Origin: Candidatus Acidianus copahuensis
GTDB lineage: Archaea > Thermoproteota > Thermoprotei_A > Sulfolobales > Sulfolobaceae
Direction of reading: 5' to 3'
Length of the DNA: 64,000 bases
Assembly (NCBI RefSeq): GCF_000632495.1
Contig: NZ_JFZT01000021.1
Coordinates: 1 to 64,000 of the forward strand
Shown here: piece by piece, positions 9,437-16,871 of the stretch
How positions within the stretch are numbered: position 1 is the stretch's first letter
How the letters are laid out: each line of letters begins with the position of its first letter
Notes under the pieces: model-generated
Databases searched by the model: none
Told to the model about the DNA's origin: nothing
What the model saw: only the letters and a program-made list of their open reading frames with translations
Position numbers and translations under genes: made by a program

Positions 9437-10339
9437 ATGATAGTCATAGAAAATGTTACTAAACATTTTGGAGATTTTATAGCCGTTAATGATGTAAGTT
9501 TTACAGTTAATAATGGAGAGATTGTAGGCTTTGTTGGATTAAATGGCGCAGGAAAAACCACAACTATTAGAATGATAGCAGGCGTTCTAATCCAGGATAA
9601 TGGAAGAATAAAAGTGGACGATCATGATACTATTAGTGAGAAGAAAGAAGTATCAAAGAACTTGGGCTGGGTTCCGGAGCTTCCAATATTTGAACAGGAC
9701 GCTAAAGCTTGGGACTACTTCGTTTATCTAGCTGGTTTTTACGGTATTTCTAGTAATGATGCTAAAAGAATGGCTAGACAACTTTTTGACGAATTAGGGC
9801 TAGCAGGATTTGAAAAACGTAAATTGGCCACTTATTCTCAGGGTATGAAAAAAAGGTTTTCATTAGCAGTTTCCTTAATTTCCAATCCTGGGAATTTTAT
9901 ATTTGATGAAGTGTTTAATGGTCTGGATCCTCAAGGTATTCAATTTTTTAGAGATTTAGCAAGTAAATTCAGAAATGAAGGTAAAGCTATACTTCTTTCC
10001 TCTCACATACTCTCTGAGCTCGAATCAATAGCTGATAAGATAGTATTCATTCATAAGGGAAGGATTATTAAGCAAATGTCAATGGATGAAGTAAGGAGAT
10101 ATGTCTCTCCTTCGCTAAAAATAAAGGTTGATAGAGTAAGCGTGGAACTAATTGACTATCTTTCAAAGTATGGTAAGGTTAGAGAAGAAGGCGGATATAT
10201 TATCATAGATAATTTTAATGGTAACACTGCAGACGTATCAAAAGAAATCTCAGCTTTGAACTTAAATCTTTACGAGATGAGCGTTTCATCGTCGTCTTTG
10301 GAAGAAGTATTTTTCAAGGTTATAGGTGATCAGAAATGA
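9437..10339 (+). CDS. ABC transporter ATP-binding protein
   Basis: A 300-residue ATPase of the CcmA/NatA type. Walker A is GLNGAGKTT near residue 35, the signature is a variant (YSQGMKKRF) near 138, Walker B FIFDEVFNGLD follows near 155, and the H-loop is in LLSSHIL near 190. A C-terminal extension of about 80 residues is typical of the exporter-type drug/antibiotic/copper (NosF-like) ATPases. It powers the membrane partner encoded next; the stop of this gene overlaps the start of the permease by 4 bases, so they are translated together. Confidence 0.9.
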   Translation: MIVIENVTKHFGDFIAVNDVSFTVNNGEIVGFVGLNGAGKTTTIRMIAGVLIQDNGRIKVDDHDTISEKKEVSKNLGWVPELPIFEQDAKAWDYFVYLAGFYGISSNDAKRMARQLFDELGLAGFEKRKLATYSQGMKKRFSLAVSLISNPGNFIFDEVFNGLDPQGIQFFRDLASKFRNEGKAILLSSHILSELESIADKIVFIHKGRIIKQMSMDEVRRYVSPSLKIKVDRVSVELIDYLSKYGKVREEGGYIIIDNFNGNTADVSKEISALNLNLYEMSVSSSSLEEVFFKVIGDQK

Positions 10340-11817
10340 ATCCTCTGATATATGATTTTAGGAGAACATTTTTAAGATTCTCTGTATTATTTTTCCTAGC
10401 TATTTTTATCTTGGCTGGAATAGGAATAGTTTATTCAAGTTATTCCTCAATTGCTAAGAACATAACTCAGAAGACTAATATGATAGCTGGAATATGGGAG
10501 GAAAACGGGACTAACATTATTGGATATATCTTTAACAACCAAGGAGATGGAGTAAGTGGAAAAGTAGAAGTGCTAGTCAATGGAAGTTTAATAGGATCTA
10601 CATCTACGCAAACTGGATATTTTAGGTTGAAATTTCCTTTAAATGGAAGCGAATTATCTAAAGACCTGGAAAAAGGAATAAAAGTTGTCGCGTCAACTAG
10701 TTTAGGCTACGTAGAAGTTCCATTTCAGGTACAATATATTCAGATAGGCGCAGTTCAGCCTTCTAATCAATTTATTTCAATTGTACATGAAAATATATCT
10801 GTAAATTATTTTAATTCTTATTTAGGTTATTTCGGATACGCGCCAAACAATGAAGCCTTTTCCTTAGTTGATGGAAAGTTAATATTTCTATATTTAGGGA
10901 ATAGCGGTGAAGTTAACTACAGTGTATATTATGGTTATTCAAATTTGAGTGAGGTATCAGTGTTTCCTGTTTCGCAAACATCTGCAACAATATCGAAAAC
11001 TTTAATGTTCGCAGGCACTGGAGAGGGAATTTCGATATTTCATGTTAAGATGAGCAAAACTAACGGATTTTTCACTGTTAAATTAGTTCTACCTAAATCT
11101 AATGAAACGAGCATAATATCATCAAGGTATAGTGCGCTTATACCTCTAGAGGTCGACGTAATGTCTTCATTTCCATCTGGTGTTAGTTTATTTGCTACTT
11201 TGTTTCCTATAATTTTCTTGTATTTAGTTTACTCAATGATATCCAAACCATTAGGTAGCGGAGCAATGGAATTTCTGCTTGCAAGACCTATAACTAGAGA
11301 CTCAATTTATATTAACAGATTTATAGCCGGAACGCTAACCGCAATTCTTTCGTCTGGAATACTTACTTTGAGTATAGGATTAACAATAAGTCTTCTTTAT
11401 GGAATCTCTCCGCCATTTAATTTCTATGGTTTAATATTTCTAGGTATAACTGGAGATATTATGGGATTTTTCTCCCTCTATACGTTATTGGCAATTTTAA
11501 TAAAGAAAACCTCAGGATATCTCGGCCTCTCAATTGTATTCTACTTAATATTTACAATTTTCTGGGGAACATTAGCTCTTCTCTTATCTGGAGGAATGTT
11601 TAACTTATCAGCAATTGAACGTAACGAATACCTTCTTGACTATTTCAACCCTGGAGGATCATTATCTTTTTCGGAATACTATATTCTAAGAGCTATAGGG
11701 GAAGTTAATTCCATATCTGTTGTAAACCCTGCTTTCGTCGTTGTTTCATCTTTACTCTGGATCATAGTACCATCGATAATTGGACTGATAAGGTTTAGGA
11801 GAATGAACTTAATTTAA
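10336..11817 (+). CDS. ABC transporter permease with a large extracytoplasmic domain
   Basis: A 493-residue membrane partner of the ATPase. One N-terminal helix (residues about 12-35) is followed by about 240 residues outside the membrane and then six C-terminal helices (from about residue 285). The outer part begins with a beta-sandwich that reads like a carboxypeptidase-regulatory (CarboxypepD_reg) domain (NQGDGVSGKVEVLVNGSL then TGYFRLKF). The helical part resembles NosY/ABC-2 permeases (MEFLLARPITRDSIYINRF is the ABC-2 coupling region). The pair probably exports or maintains something at the cell surface; the substrate is unknown. Confidence 0.8.
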   Translation: MNPLIYDFRRTFLRFSVLFFLAIFILAGIGIVYSSYSSIAKNITQKTNMIAGIWEENGTNIIGYIFNNQGDGVSGKVEVLVNGSLIGSTSTQTGYFRLKFPLNGSELSKDLEKGIKVVASTSLGYVEVPFQVQYIQIGAVQPSNQFISIVHENISVNYFNSYLGYFGYAPNNEAFSLVDGKLIFLYLGNSGEVNYSVYYGYSNLSEVSVFPVSQTSATISKTLMFAGTGEGISIFHVKMSKTNGFFTVKLVLPKSNETSIISSRYSALIPLEVDVMSSFPSGVSLFATLFPIIFLYLVYSMISKPLGSGAMEFLLARPITRDSIYINRFIAGTLTAILSSGILTLSIGLTISLLYGISPPFNFYGLIFLGITGDIMGFFSLYTLLAILIKKTSGYLGLSIVFYLIFTIFWGTLALLLSGGMFNLSAIERNEYLLDYFNPGGSLSFSEYYILRAIGEVNSISVVNPAFVVVSSLLWIIVPSIIGLIRFRRMNLI

Positions 11818-12136
11818 TTTATACTATTGACTTTCTTTAAAAAATCTTTTTCTTCTTTATATCATTGAAGGGACAACTAAAATATGCTCGGCTTCAAACT
11901 CTAAGGAGTCCTAGAGATCTTATCCACTTTTTCATAGTTATTTTACCTGCTAAGGCTATGTAATCCGTTTCAATTGATATAATATGTATTTCCCTTGGAT
12001 TATGGCTACGAAATATCGATTAAACGTTTTCTCGTTTTTATATAGTATTTTTACATTTGAGACAATCTATGAATTTAATGACTGTTTTATAACATGATTA
12101 ATTATAATCAAATCTTTGTTATTTTTAATCTATGGA
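11818..12136. other. intergenic with a possible short coding remnant
   Basis: Between the convergent ABC operon and the TauE gene. On the minus strand, 12030 to 11894 is open and reads like protein (EIHIISIETDYIALAGKI then KKWIRSLGLLRV before a TGA) but has no good start codon. It may be the tail of a broken gene. Confidence 0.3.
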
Positions 12137-12904
12137 TTAAATCACTCTAGCCAATTCGCTTATAGAAACTATTACAAACACACTTCCAAGAAAGGCATAG
12201 ATATAAGCTGGCTTCATTTTATTTGCTAACTTAGCGAAGAAATAACCTGAAAATAAAGCCGTTATTCCAATTATCAACGAGGCGAGAAAATCGATCTTAT
12301 CAGCAATAGAATAAGCTACAGCGCCGCTAGTGGCTGACAAAAGCATGGCTAGTGTGGCTGTCCCAATCATTCTTTTTACGTCTATCGAGAAAAGCAGCAT
12401 CATAACAGCGATGAACATTATACCTCCACTTGCCCCTAATGTGCCTGTAACTACTCCGATTAGAACGCTTAAAAGAGGAGCATAGATATATGCAACGTTC
12501 CTTGCATTAATTTTCCTTATGTTTAATTTTGGGTTTTTAGATCTCTTGAAAGATACATAAGCCATATACGCTGTAAATGCAGAGAAGACTAATTCTAAGG
12601 CTCTTTCAGGGGCAATGAAGGCTAGTCGCGAACCTATTTGAGCTCCAATCACTGCTCCTAATCCAAGTATTAAAGAAGTTTTAATATCAACATTACCATG
12701 CCTAAAGTAAACAAAAATTACAGAAAGAGTTGTTATTACATCTACTAGTAAACTTGAACCAATTGAGTCAACAAAACTTAAACCTAAGTAAGAAAGTGCA
12801 GGTACAACTATCAATACACCACTAGATCCAGTTATTCCCGTTAATGCACCTACAGCTATTCCTATAATAATGAAAATGAACAAAATAATGTCAAACACTG
12901 GCAA
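12137..12904 (-). CDS. TauE/SafE-family sulfite/organosulfonate exporter-like permease
   Basis: A 255-residue membrane protein of the TauE/SafE (DUF81) family with about 8 helices. It shows two copies of the family's Gly-rich helix: GALTGITGSSGVLIVVPAL near residue 22 and GTLGASGGIMFIAVM near residue 155. Members export sulfite, sulfonates or related anions, or import them. In a sulfur oxidiser that makes sulfite through SOR, sulfite export is an attractive but unproven role. The first possible start is TTG (12904), with a GTG two codons later. It lies 17 bases after the phosphorylase gene, so the two are probably cotranscribed. Confidence 0.75.
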   Translation of the reverse strand: MPVFDIILFIFIIIGIAVGALTGITGSSGVLIVVPALSYLGLSFVDSIGSSLLVDVITTLSVIFVYFRHGNVDIKTSLILGLGAVIGAQIGSRLAFIAPERALELVFSAFTAYMAYVSFKRSKNPKLNIRKINARNVAYIYAPLLSVLIGVVTGTLGASGGIMFIAVMMLLFSIDVKRMIGTATLAMLLSATSGAVAYSIADKIDFLASLIIGITALFSGYFFAKLANKMKPAYIYAFLGSVFVIVSISELARVI

Positions 12905-12920
12905 TCACAGTTTAAAAAAT

Positions 12921-13613
12921 TTAGATAGAATTTAATATTATTTCTGCTATTTCTTTTTCCTTCTTCGTTATTTCATCTTGACTTAATGTCTCCTCTGTTA
13001 GCGCGTTTCTATATATTAGGTGTACAGATACTGCCTTAAACCCAAGTAAGTTAGCTAAGAAATAGAGTCCTGCTCCTTCTAACTCTACTGCTAGATGATT
13101 TCTTGAAGATAACTTCTTAAGGTAATCCCTTGTTTGGGCTAATAGCGCATCGCTAGTGAAGACGTTTCCTACTCTTACCTTTTGCGATTGACTAAGGGAC
13201 CTTACAAGTTTGTTCATTAGTTCGTAGTCTGCAGTAAGGGCATAACTCATTAGGTCTCCTCCAAAATATTGCATAAACGTACCTCCCATATTATATGAGT
13301 AACCTATTGGAATAACAATCTCTCCCGGTTTAACGTCCTTTAACCCTGTGGCTGAACCAAACCTTATTATTTCCTTAACTCCTAGATTGAATAAATCATG
13401 TGTTATCAACGTTAAAGATGGAATTCCTATTCCATGAAATACGACGCTTACCTTTTCCCCCTTATAGTTCCCTACATATGTATAGTATCCTGCAAATTCA
13501 CTTATCTGTCTAGCATTATCTAATAACTGGACTATTGTTTTCATTCTAGTTAGGTTTCCTACGATGATTGATTTTTCTCCTAATTCGTCTTTTTGTGCCG
13601 TTACAAGGACCAT
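12921..13613 (-). CDS. nucleoside phosphorylase (PNP/UDP family), uridine phosphorylase-like
   Basis: A cytoplasmic enzyme of the PNP_UDP_1 family that splits a nucleoside with phosphate to base and ribose-1-phosphate. I start it at ATG 13613 (MVLVTAQKDELGEKSIIVGN, 230 residues, the family's usual length); an earlier start at 13706 adds 31 non-homologous residues. Seen: the phosphate/ribose contacts FGSATG and the ribose-binding Glu of VELEGAGLY. The purine-enzyme SD(N/H) acid motif is replaced by LIYRNA, with an Arg where bacterial uridine phosphorylases also carry Arg (VNRTQ). This favours a pyrimidine nucleoside, but that is inference. Confidence 0.75.
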   Translation of the reverse strand: MVLVTAQKDELGEKSIIVGNLTRMKTIVQLLDNARQISEFAGYYTYVGNYKGEKVSVVFHGIGIPSLTLITHDLFNLGVKEIIRFGSATGLKDVKPGEIVIPIGYSYNMGGTFMQYFGGDLMSYALTADYELMNKLVRSLSQSQKVRVGNVFTSDALLAQTRDYLKKLSSRNHLAVELEGAGLYFLANLLGFKAVSVHLIYRNALTEETLSQDEITKKEKEIAEIILNSI

Positions 13614-14072
13614 GAACGTGAATAGGTAACAATGATATTTATGATTAATTAAATAGATTTTACCTGTTAATCTTTTAAAGCGTGGGCATTCATTCCACAA
13701 TATCATCTGAACGTATGTACATAGTCTTTTAGTAAGAAATCATTTTTACAATTCTATTAATTATCCATTTTAGAATTGTCTTCTTTTTATATATGATTTA
13801 ATATAATTAAAGGAAAGAAGTGCGTATACATGAAAATTTCTTATTTGCTATATTTTATTATTAATTGATTCAATCTCCTTAGATAATGCTTAAGAAGAAC
13901 ATATATCATTGTTTTAAAGAGTGAAGATCAGTAAGTAAACAGGTCTCAGACTTAAAGGTCAGGTGTTTCACTACAACATTGTGTTGAAAGCAATAGGTCT
14001 ATTGTGGGGTTTTACCCCATTTATATGTATATTATGATTTAAAGATTGTTCTAACTATTTATACTTACATGC
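13614..14072. other. intergenic; hairpin 14005-14019
   Basis: AT-rich spacer. It contains a perfect stem TGGGGT-TTT-ACCCCA (14005-14019) some 55 bases past the stop of the gene at 14073 (minus strand), and a less AT-rich stretch at 13915-13990. The hairpin could end transcription of that gene or be part of a small RNA; no gene is supported. Confidence 0.35.
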
Positions 14073-14474
14073 TTATGCGTTACTTTCCTCCGTATAGATT
14101 AGAAGATTTAACAATGTTTTTGTTGGAATTGGGAAGGCTTTAACAGTAAATTGCGCTGTATTTCTAGCAGGTATTGTGAACACTGCATTTTCCCCTCCCA
14201 TTATCACATTATCGTGGAATTCATGAGTGTTAAACGTTCTTCTATATATTAAGTATGTCCTTTTGTTAAACGTTATAGTTAACGTTACGCCTATTGGAGA
14301 GGTCAGCGGTATCGTATTAGGGGCTATAACATCTAACGTTATAGCCACTATTCTAAGAGGGAACTGAAATGCTTGCGTGTTTCTGCTTAATATTAACTCT
14401 CCACTGATTGACTTTCCATAGAACATTATTATTGGAGAAACAGGCGGAGTTAAGGTTGTCCTGACGTTACTCAT
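14073..14474 (-). CDS. unknown beta-rich protein
   Basis: A 133-residue protein with no recognised family. It begins MSNVRTTLTPPVSP and alternates hydrophobic and polar residues throughout, predicting a beta-sandwich; it has no cysteines and no membrane helix. There is no signal peptide. The composition (Thr, Asn, Ile, Pro) looks like structural or virus-like proteins of Sulfolobales, but no homologue is known to me. It stands alone next to the tnpB element, a common position for accessory genes. Confidence 0.5.
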   Translation of the reverse strand: MSNVRTTLTPPVSPIIMFYGKSISGELILSRNTQAFQFPLRIVAITLDVIAPNTIPLTSPIGVTLTITFNKRTYLIYRRTFNTHEFHDNVIMGGENAVFTIPARNTAQFTVKAFPIPTKTLLNLLIYTEESNA

Positions 14475-14756
14475 GGTATATTCTTTCTACGGGCGTTTAA
14501 AAGTTTTGTATAAAATGAAATAATAGTTTAGCGGAATAACTTAACTTATTAAGTTGGAATATATGTTATTTATTTTTTTAAAGTGTATTAAATCAGGAAA
14601 GTCTATTTCAAGAATTATAATAAAGAATCTCCAGATCAACTTTAGCGAAGTCTCATTTTTTACGGAAAGGATAACCATCGGGTAATCCTTATGATTCTCG
14701 TATAGTGTTACTTCATAGTGTTACTTCGAGGATTATCCTATATGACAACTACTCAA
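14475..14756. repeat. spacer with a perfect 13-base tandem repeat (14702-14727)
   Basis: No gene is seen. The sequence ATAGTGTTACTTC occurs twice in tandem (14702-14714 and 14715-14727) immediately before the left hairpin of the tnpB element. Nearby GGATAACC, GGGTAATCC and GGATTATCC are near-palindromic variants of each other. These may mark the left end of the element or a slippage event. Confidence 0.5.
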
Positions 14757-14814
14757 GCCTCGCCTTTTAAGGCGGGGTTATTTTTTAAAAGCTTTGATCT
14801 ATGTGGTATCTTAT

Positions 14815-16005
14815 ATGCCCTCCGATGAAGGGGTACTAACCAGGACAATAATCCTAAAGGTTAGCCCAGAGGAGGACATCAACTTCTCAAAATGGAAGAC
14901 CGCGACAAACCTAGTTTTAAATTGGTTAATACATAAAGCAGTTTGGACAAAAAGAAATGGGGAGTACACAATCTCATTAAACAAAGTACAACAAGTGTGG
15001 TATAAAGAGTTAAGGGAGAAGTTTGATTTCTCATCTTATCAAGCAATAGCGTGTTTAAGACAAGCTATCTCGATAGCGAAAAGTTGGATGGACAACCCAA
15101 ACAAAGGTAGGGAACCTAGGTTAAGGAAAGACGTTTTGTGGTTGAAGATCGACGATATCAAAGAGGTAAATAAGGAGTATGTTGAGACCTCGTCTTATGG
15201 TAAGTTAATTGTTGAAGGGTATCCAAAGACTTTTGATGAGGTTAAGGAATGGAAAAGAGGGGAAGCAAGACTAATGAAACAAGGTGATGAGTACTACTTA
15301 CACATAAGCTATGAGAGAGAAGTTGAGTTACCAAAGCCGTCAAGTAACGCCGTAGCTGTAGATATTAACGTTAGAGAGGTCGTATATGGTGATGAGAAAC
15401 ACGAGAGGAGGAATGAAACGCCTATAGAAAGATTAATAAACAAGAGAGGATATGTGTCGACCCTTCAAAAGAAGTATCCATCTTGGAGGTCTCTAAAGAG
15501 GGTGTTGTTAAGGATAGTCGCTGTGTACCAGAATATACACGATGATCTTGTTGATTGGGCTAGGAAAGAAGCTATCACGGTTATAAACTACGCTAAACGG
15601 TTAGGTAAGGACACAATTATACTAGAGGACTTAAACGGGCTCAACGAGAGACAGCCTGATCTGAAGAAGTCTTGGAGGGAGAGGTTCCAGTACATGGCTT
15701 ACCGTACTCTTCAGTTTTGGATATCTTGGGAAGGGTTGAAACACGGTATAGCTGTTATCAAGGTACCAGCATTTTACACTTCAACTCATTGCCCTTACGA
15801 CGGTGAAGAAATGGTTGAGGTTGGACACAGACTCTTTAAGTGTAAGAAGTGTGGTTTTCAAGCTGATAGGGATTCTATTGCAGTTTTAAACTTATTGCGT
15901 AGGGGGATTTCTGGCGACCCCAACAGCCACCACAATGAGGGGTCTGTGAGACCCCAGAGTGGTGGAACCGATGAACCGCATCTGAAGAGAACCATCGCCC
16001 TTTAG
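14815..16005 (+). CDS. tnpB: TnpB RNA-guided nuclease
   Basis: A TnpB of about 396 residues from ATG 14815 (a TTG at 14794 would add 7). TnpB is an RNA-guided DNA endonuclease, ancestor of Cas12. The RuvC acids are visible: Asp in AVAVDINVREVV, Glu in TIILEDLNGLNE, Asp in ADRDSIAVLNL. The zinc ribbon is altered on its first half (HCPYDGEEM) while the second is normal (CKKCGF), so one knuckle has Asp instead of Cys; this is common in related Sulfolobales TnpBs. N-terminal WED/REC-like region at residues 1-160. The frame is intact and conserved, so the protein could be active. Confidence 0.85.
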   Translation: MPSDEGVLTRTIILKVSPEEDINFSKWKTATNLVLNWLIHKAVWTKRNGEYTISLNKVQQVWYKELREKFDFSSYQAIACLRQAISIAKSWMDNPNKGREPRLRKDVLWLKIDDIKEVNKEYVETSSYGKLIVEGYPKTFDEVKEWKRGEARLMKQGDEYYLHISYEREVELPKPSSNAVAVDINVREVVYGDEKHERRNETPIERLINKRGYVSTLQKKYPSWRSLKRVLLRIVAVYQNIHDDLVDWARKEAITVINYAKRLGKDTIILEDLNGLNERQPDLKKSWRERFQYMAYRTLQFWISWEGLKHGIAVIKVPAFYTSTHCPYDGEEMVEVGHRLFKCKKCGFQADRDSIAVLNLLRRGISGDPNSHHNEGSVRPQSGGTDEPHLKRTIAL

Positions 16006-16022
16006 GGCGGTGAGGACGTCAG
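15900..16022 (+). ncRNA. candidate omega RNA (reRNA) of the tnpB element
   Basis: In this family the guide RNA scaffold overlaps the 3' end of tnpB and runs to the right end of the element. Here the overlap is GC-rich in an AT-rich genome and can fold: the GACCCC of 15917-15922 faces GGGGTC (15939-15944), and CCACCAC faces GTGGTGG further on, then the terminal hairpin at 15996-16009. The guide would be the host DNA right after about 16022. The 5' end is a guess. Confidence 0.4.
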
Positions 16023-16094
16023 CTATTAGGTCGCTGAAGGATTGAGTATTAACTTACGAGAATAGAAGTTAAAGTATGTAATGATTTCGGAACT

Positions 16095-16871
16095 CTAATC
16101 AATTAATATTCTTTCTGGATGACTATAAATATTCATTTTTCCTTCTCTAGTAAAGCCGACTACAGTCATTCCTATAGCCTCAGCATAACTTACAGCCATA
16201 GATGTTGGAGCTGATATGCCAGTAACGAAGGATATACCGGCAATAGAAGCTTTATACACAATCTCATAACCTATCCTTCCACTTACTTGTAAAACTTTTC
16301 TCCTAGCCGGTATTTCGCCCTTAAGCACAAGTTTCCCTATTGCTTTATCGACAGCATTATGTCTTCCTACGTCTTCTGCAGACGACTCTAAATCGCCTAA
16401 GATGTTAAATACTGAAGCACCATGGACTCCACCAGTGACGTGGTATATTCTCTGAGACTCCAAAAGTTTTATTGGAAGAGAAACTAGGACGTTAATATCA
16501 ATCCTTTCATTATAGCTAACCCTTCCAATCTCATTTAGTTTATTTTTCCCACAGAATCCACAACTTGAGTTTATTATAAATTGCCTGTTGGTAGGATTTC
16601 CCCTAATTCTAACAATTATTTCATTATCTCCCTCTTCAAAAGAGAGTATATCCGTACTAGAAGATATCATTCCTTCCGTATATAGAAAACCTGTTACTAG
16701 TTCAATATCATTACCTGGCGTTCTCATTATTATAATTTCTGAATTGTTAGTTTTTCCAAAAATCTTCAAACTCAACGGTTCTTCTTCAGCTATGGCGTCG
16801 TCTTCTTCGTCTAATTTTCCTCCATTAAATTTCAGGACTTTTACACTTCTTATTCCCCTAGTTTTTTCCAT
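16095..16871 (-). CDS. fdhD: FdhD sulfurtransferase for formate dehydrogenase maturation
   Basis: FdhD moves sulfur from a cysteine desulfurase to the molybdenum cofactor of formate dehydrogenase, which is required for activity. Seen: the N-terminal EEPLSLKIFG region, PGNDIELVTGFLYTEG, and the essential CxxC loop SSCGFCGK near residue 115, followed by TGGVHGA and EDVGRHNAVDKAIG, all hallmarks of the family. About 259 residues. ATG 16871 is preferred; a TTG two codons earlier is possible. It overlaps the end of the formate dehydrogenase gene, so the two are cotranslated and belong to one pathway. Confidence 0.95.
   Translation of the reverse strand: MEKTRGIRSVKVLKFNGGKLDEEDDAIAEEEPLSLKIFGKTNNSEIIIMRTPGNDIELVTGFLYTEGMISSSTDILSFEEGDNEIIVRIRGNPTNRQFIINSSCGFCGKNKLNEIGRVSYNERIDINVLVSLPIKLLESQRIYHVTGGVHGASVFNILGDLESSAEDVGRHNAVDKAIGKLVLKGEIPARRKVLQVSGRIGYEIVYKASIAGISFVTGISAPTSMAVSYAEAIGMTVVGFTREGKMNIYSHPERILID

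Larger units (their letters stand above)
14757..16022 (+). mobile_element. IS200/IS605-family tnpB-only element (IS1341-type), apparently complete
   Basis: The element holds an intact tnpB but no tnpA. A hairpin marks each side: CGCCTT-TT-AAGGCG (14761-14774) on the left and CGCCC-TTTA-GGGCG (15996-16009) on the right, the latter followed by GTGAGGACGTCAGC, the right-end signature also found in the relics near 49.0, 54.0 and 56.8 kb. Such elements move only with a TnpA supplied from elsewhere. The exact boundaries are estimated to within about 20 bases. Confidence 0.7.

Noticed and set aside
13611..13706. Longer N-terminus for the nucleoside phosphorylase
   Set aside because: The extra 31 residues are not typical of the family; the ATG at 13613 gives the standard start.
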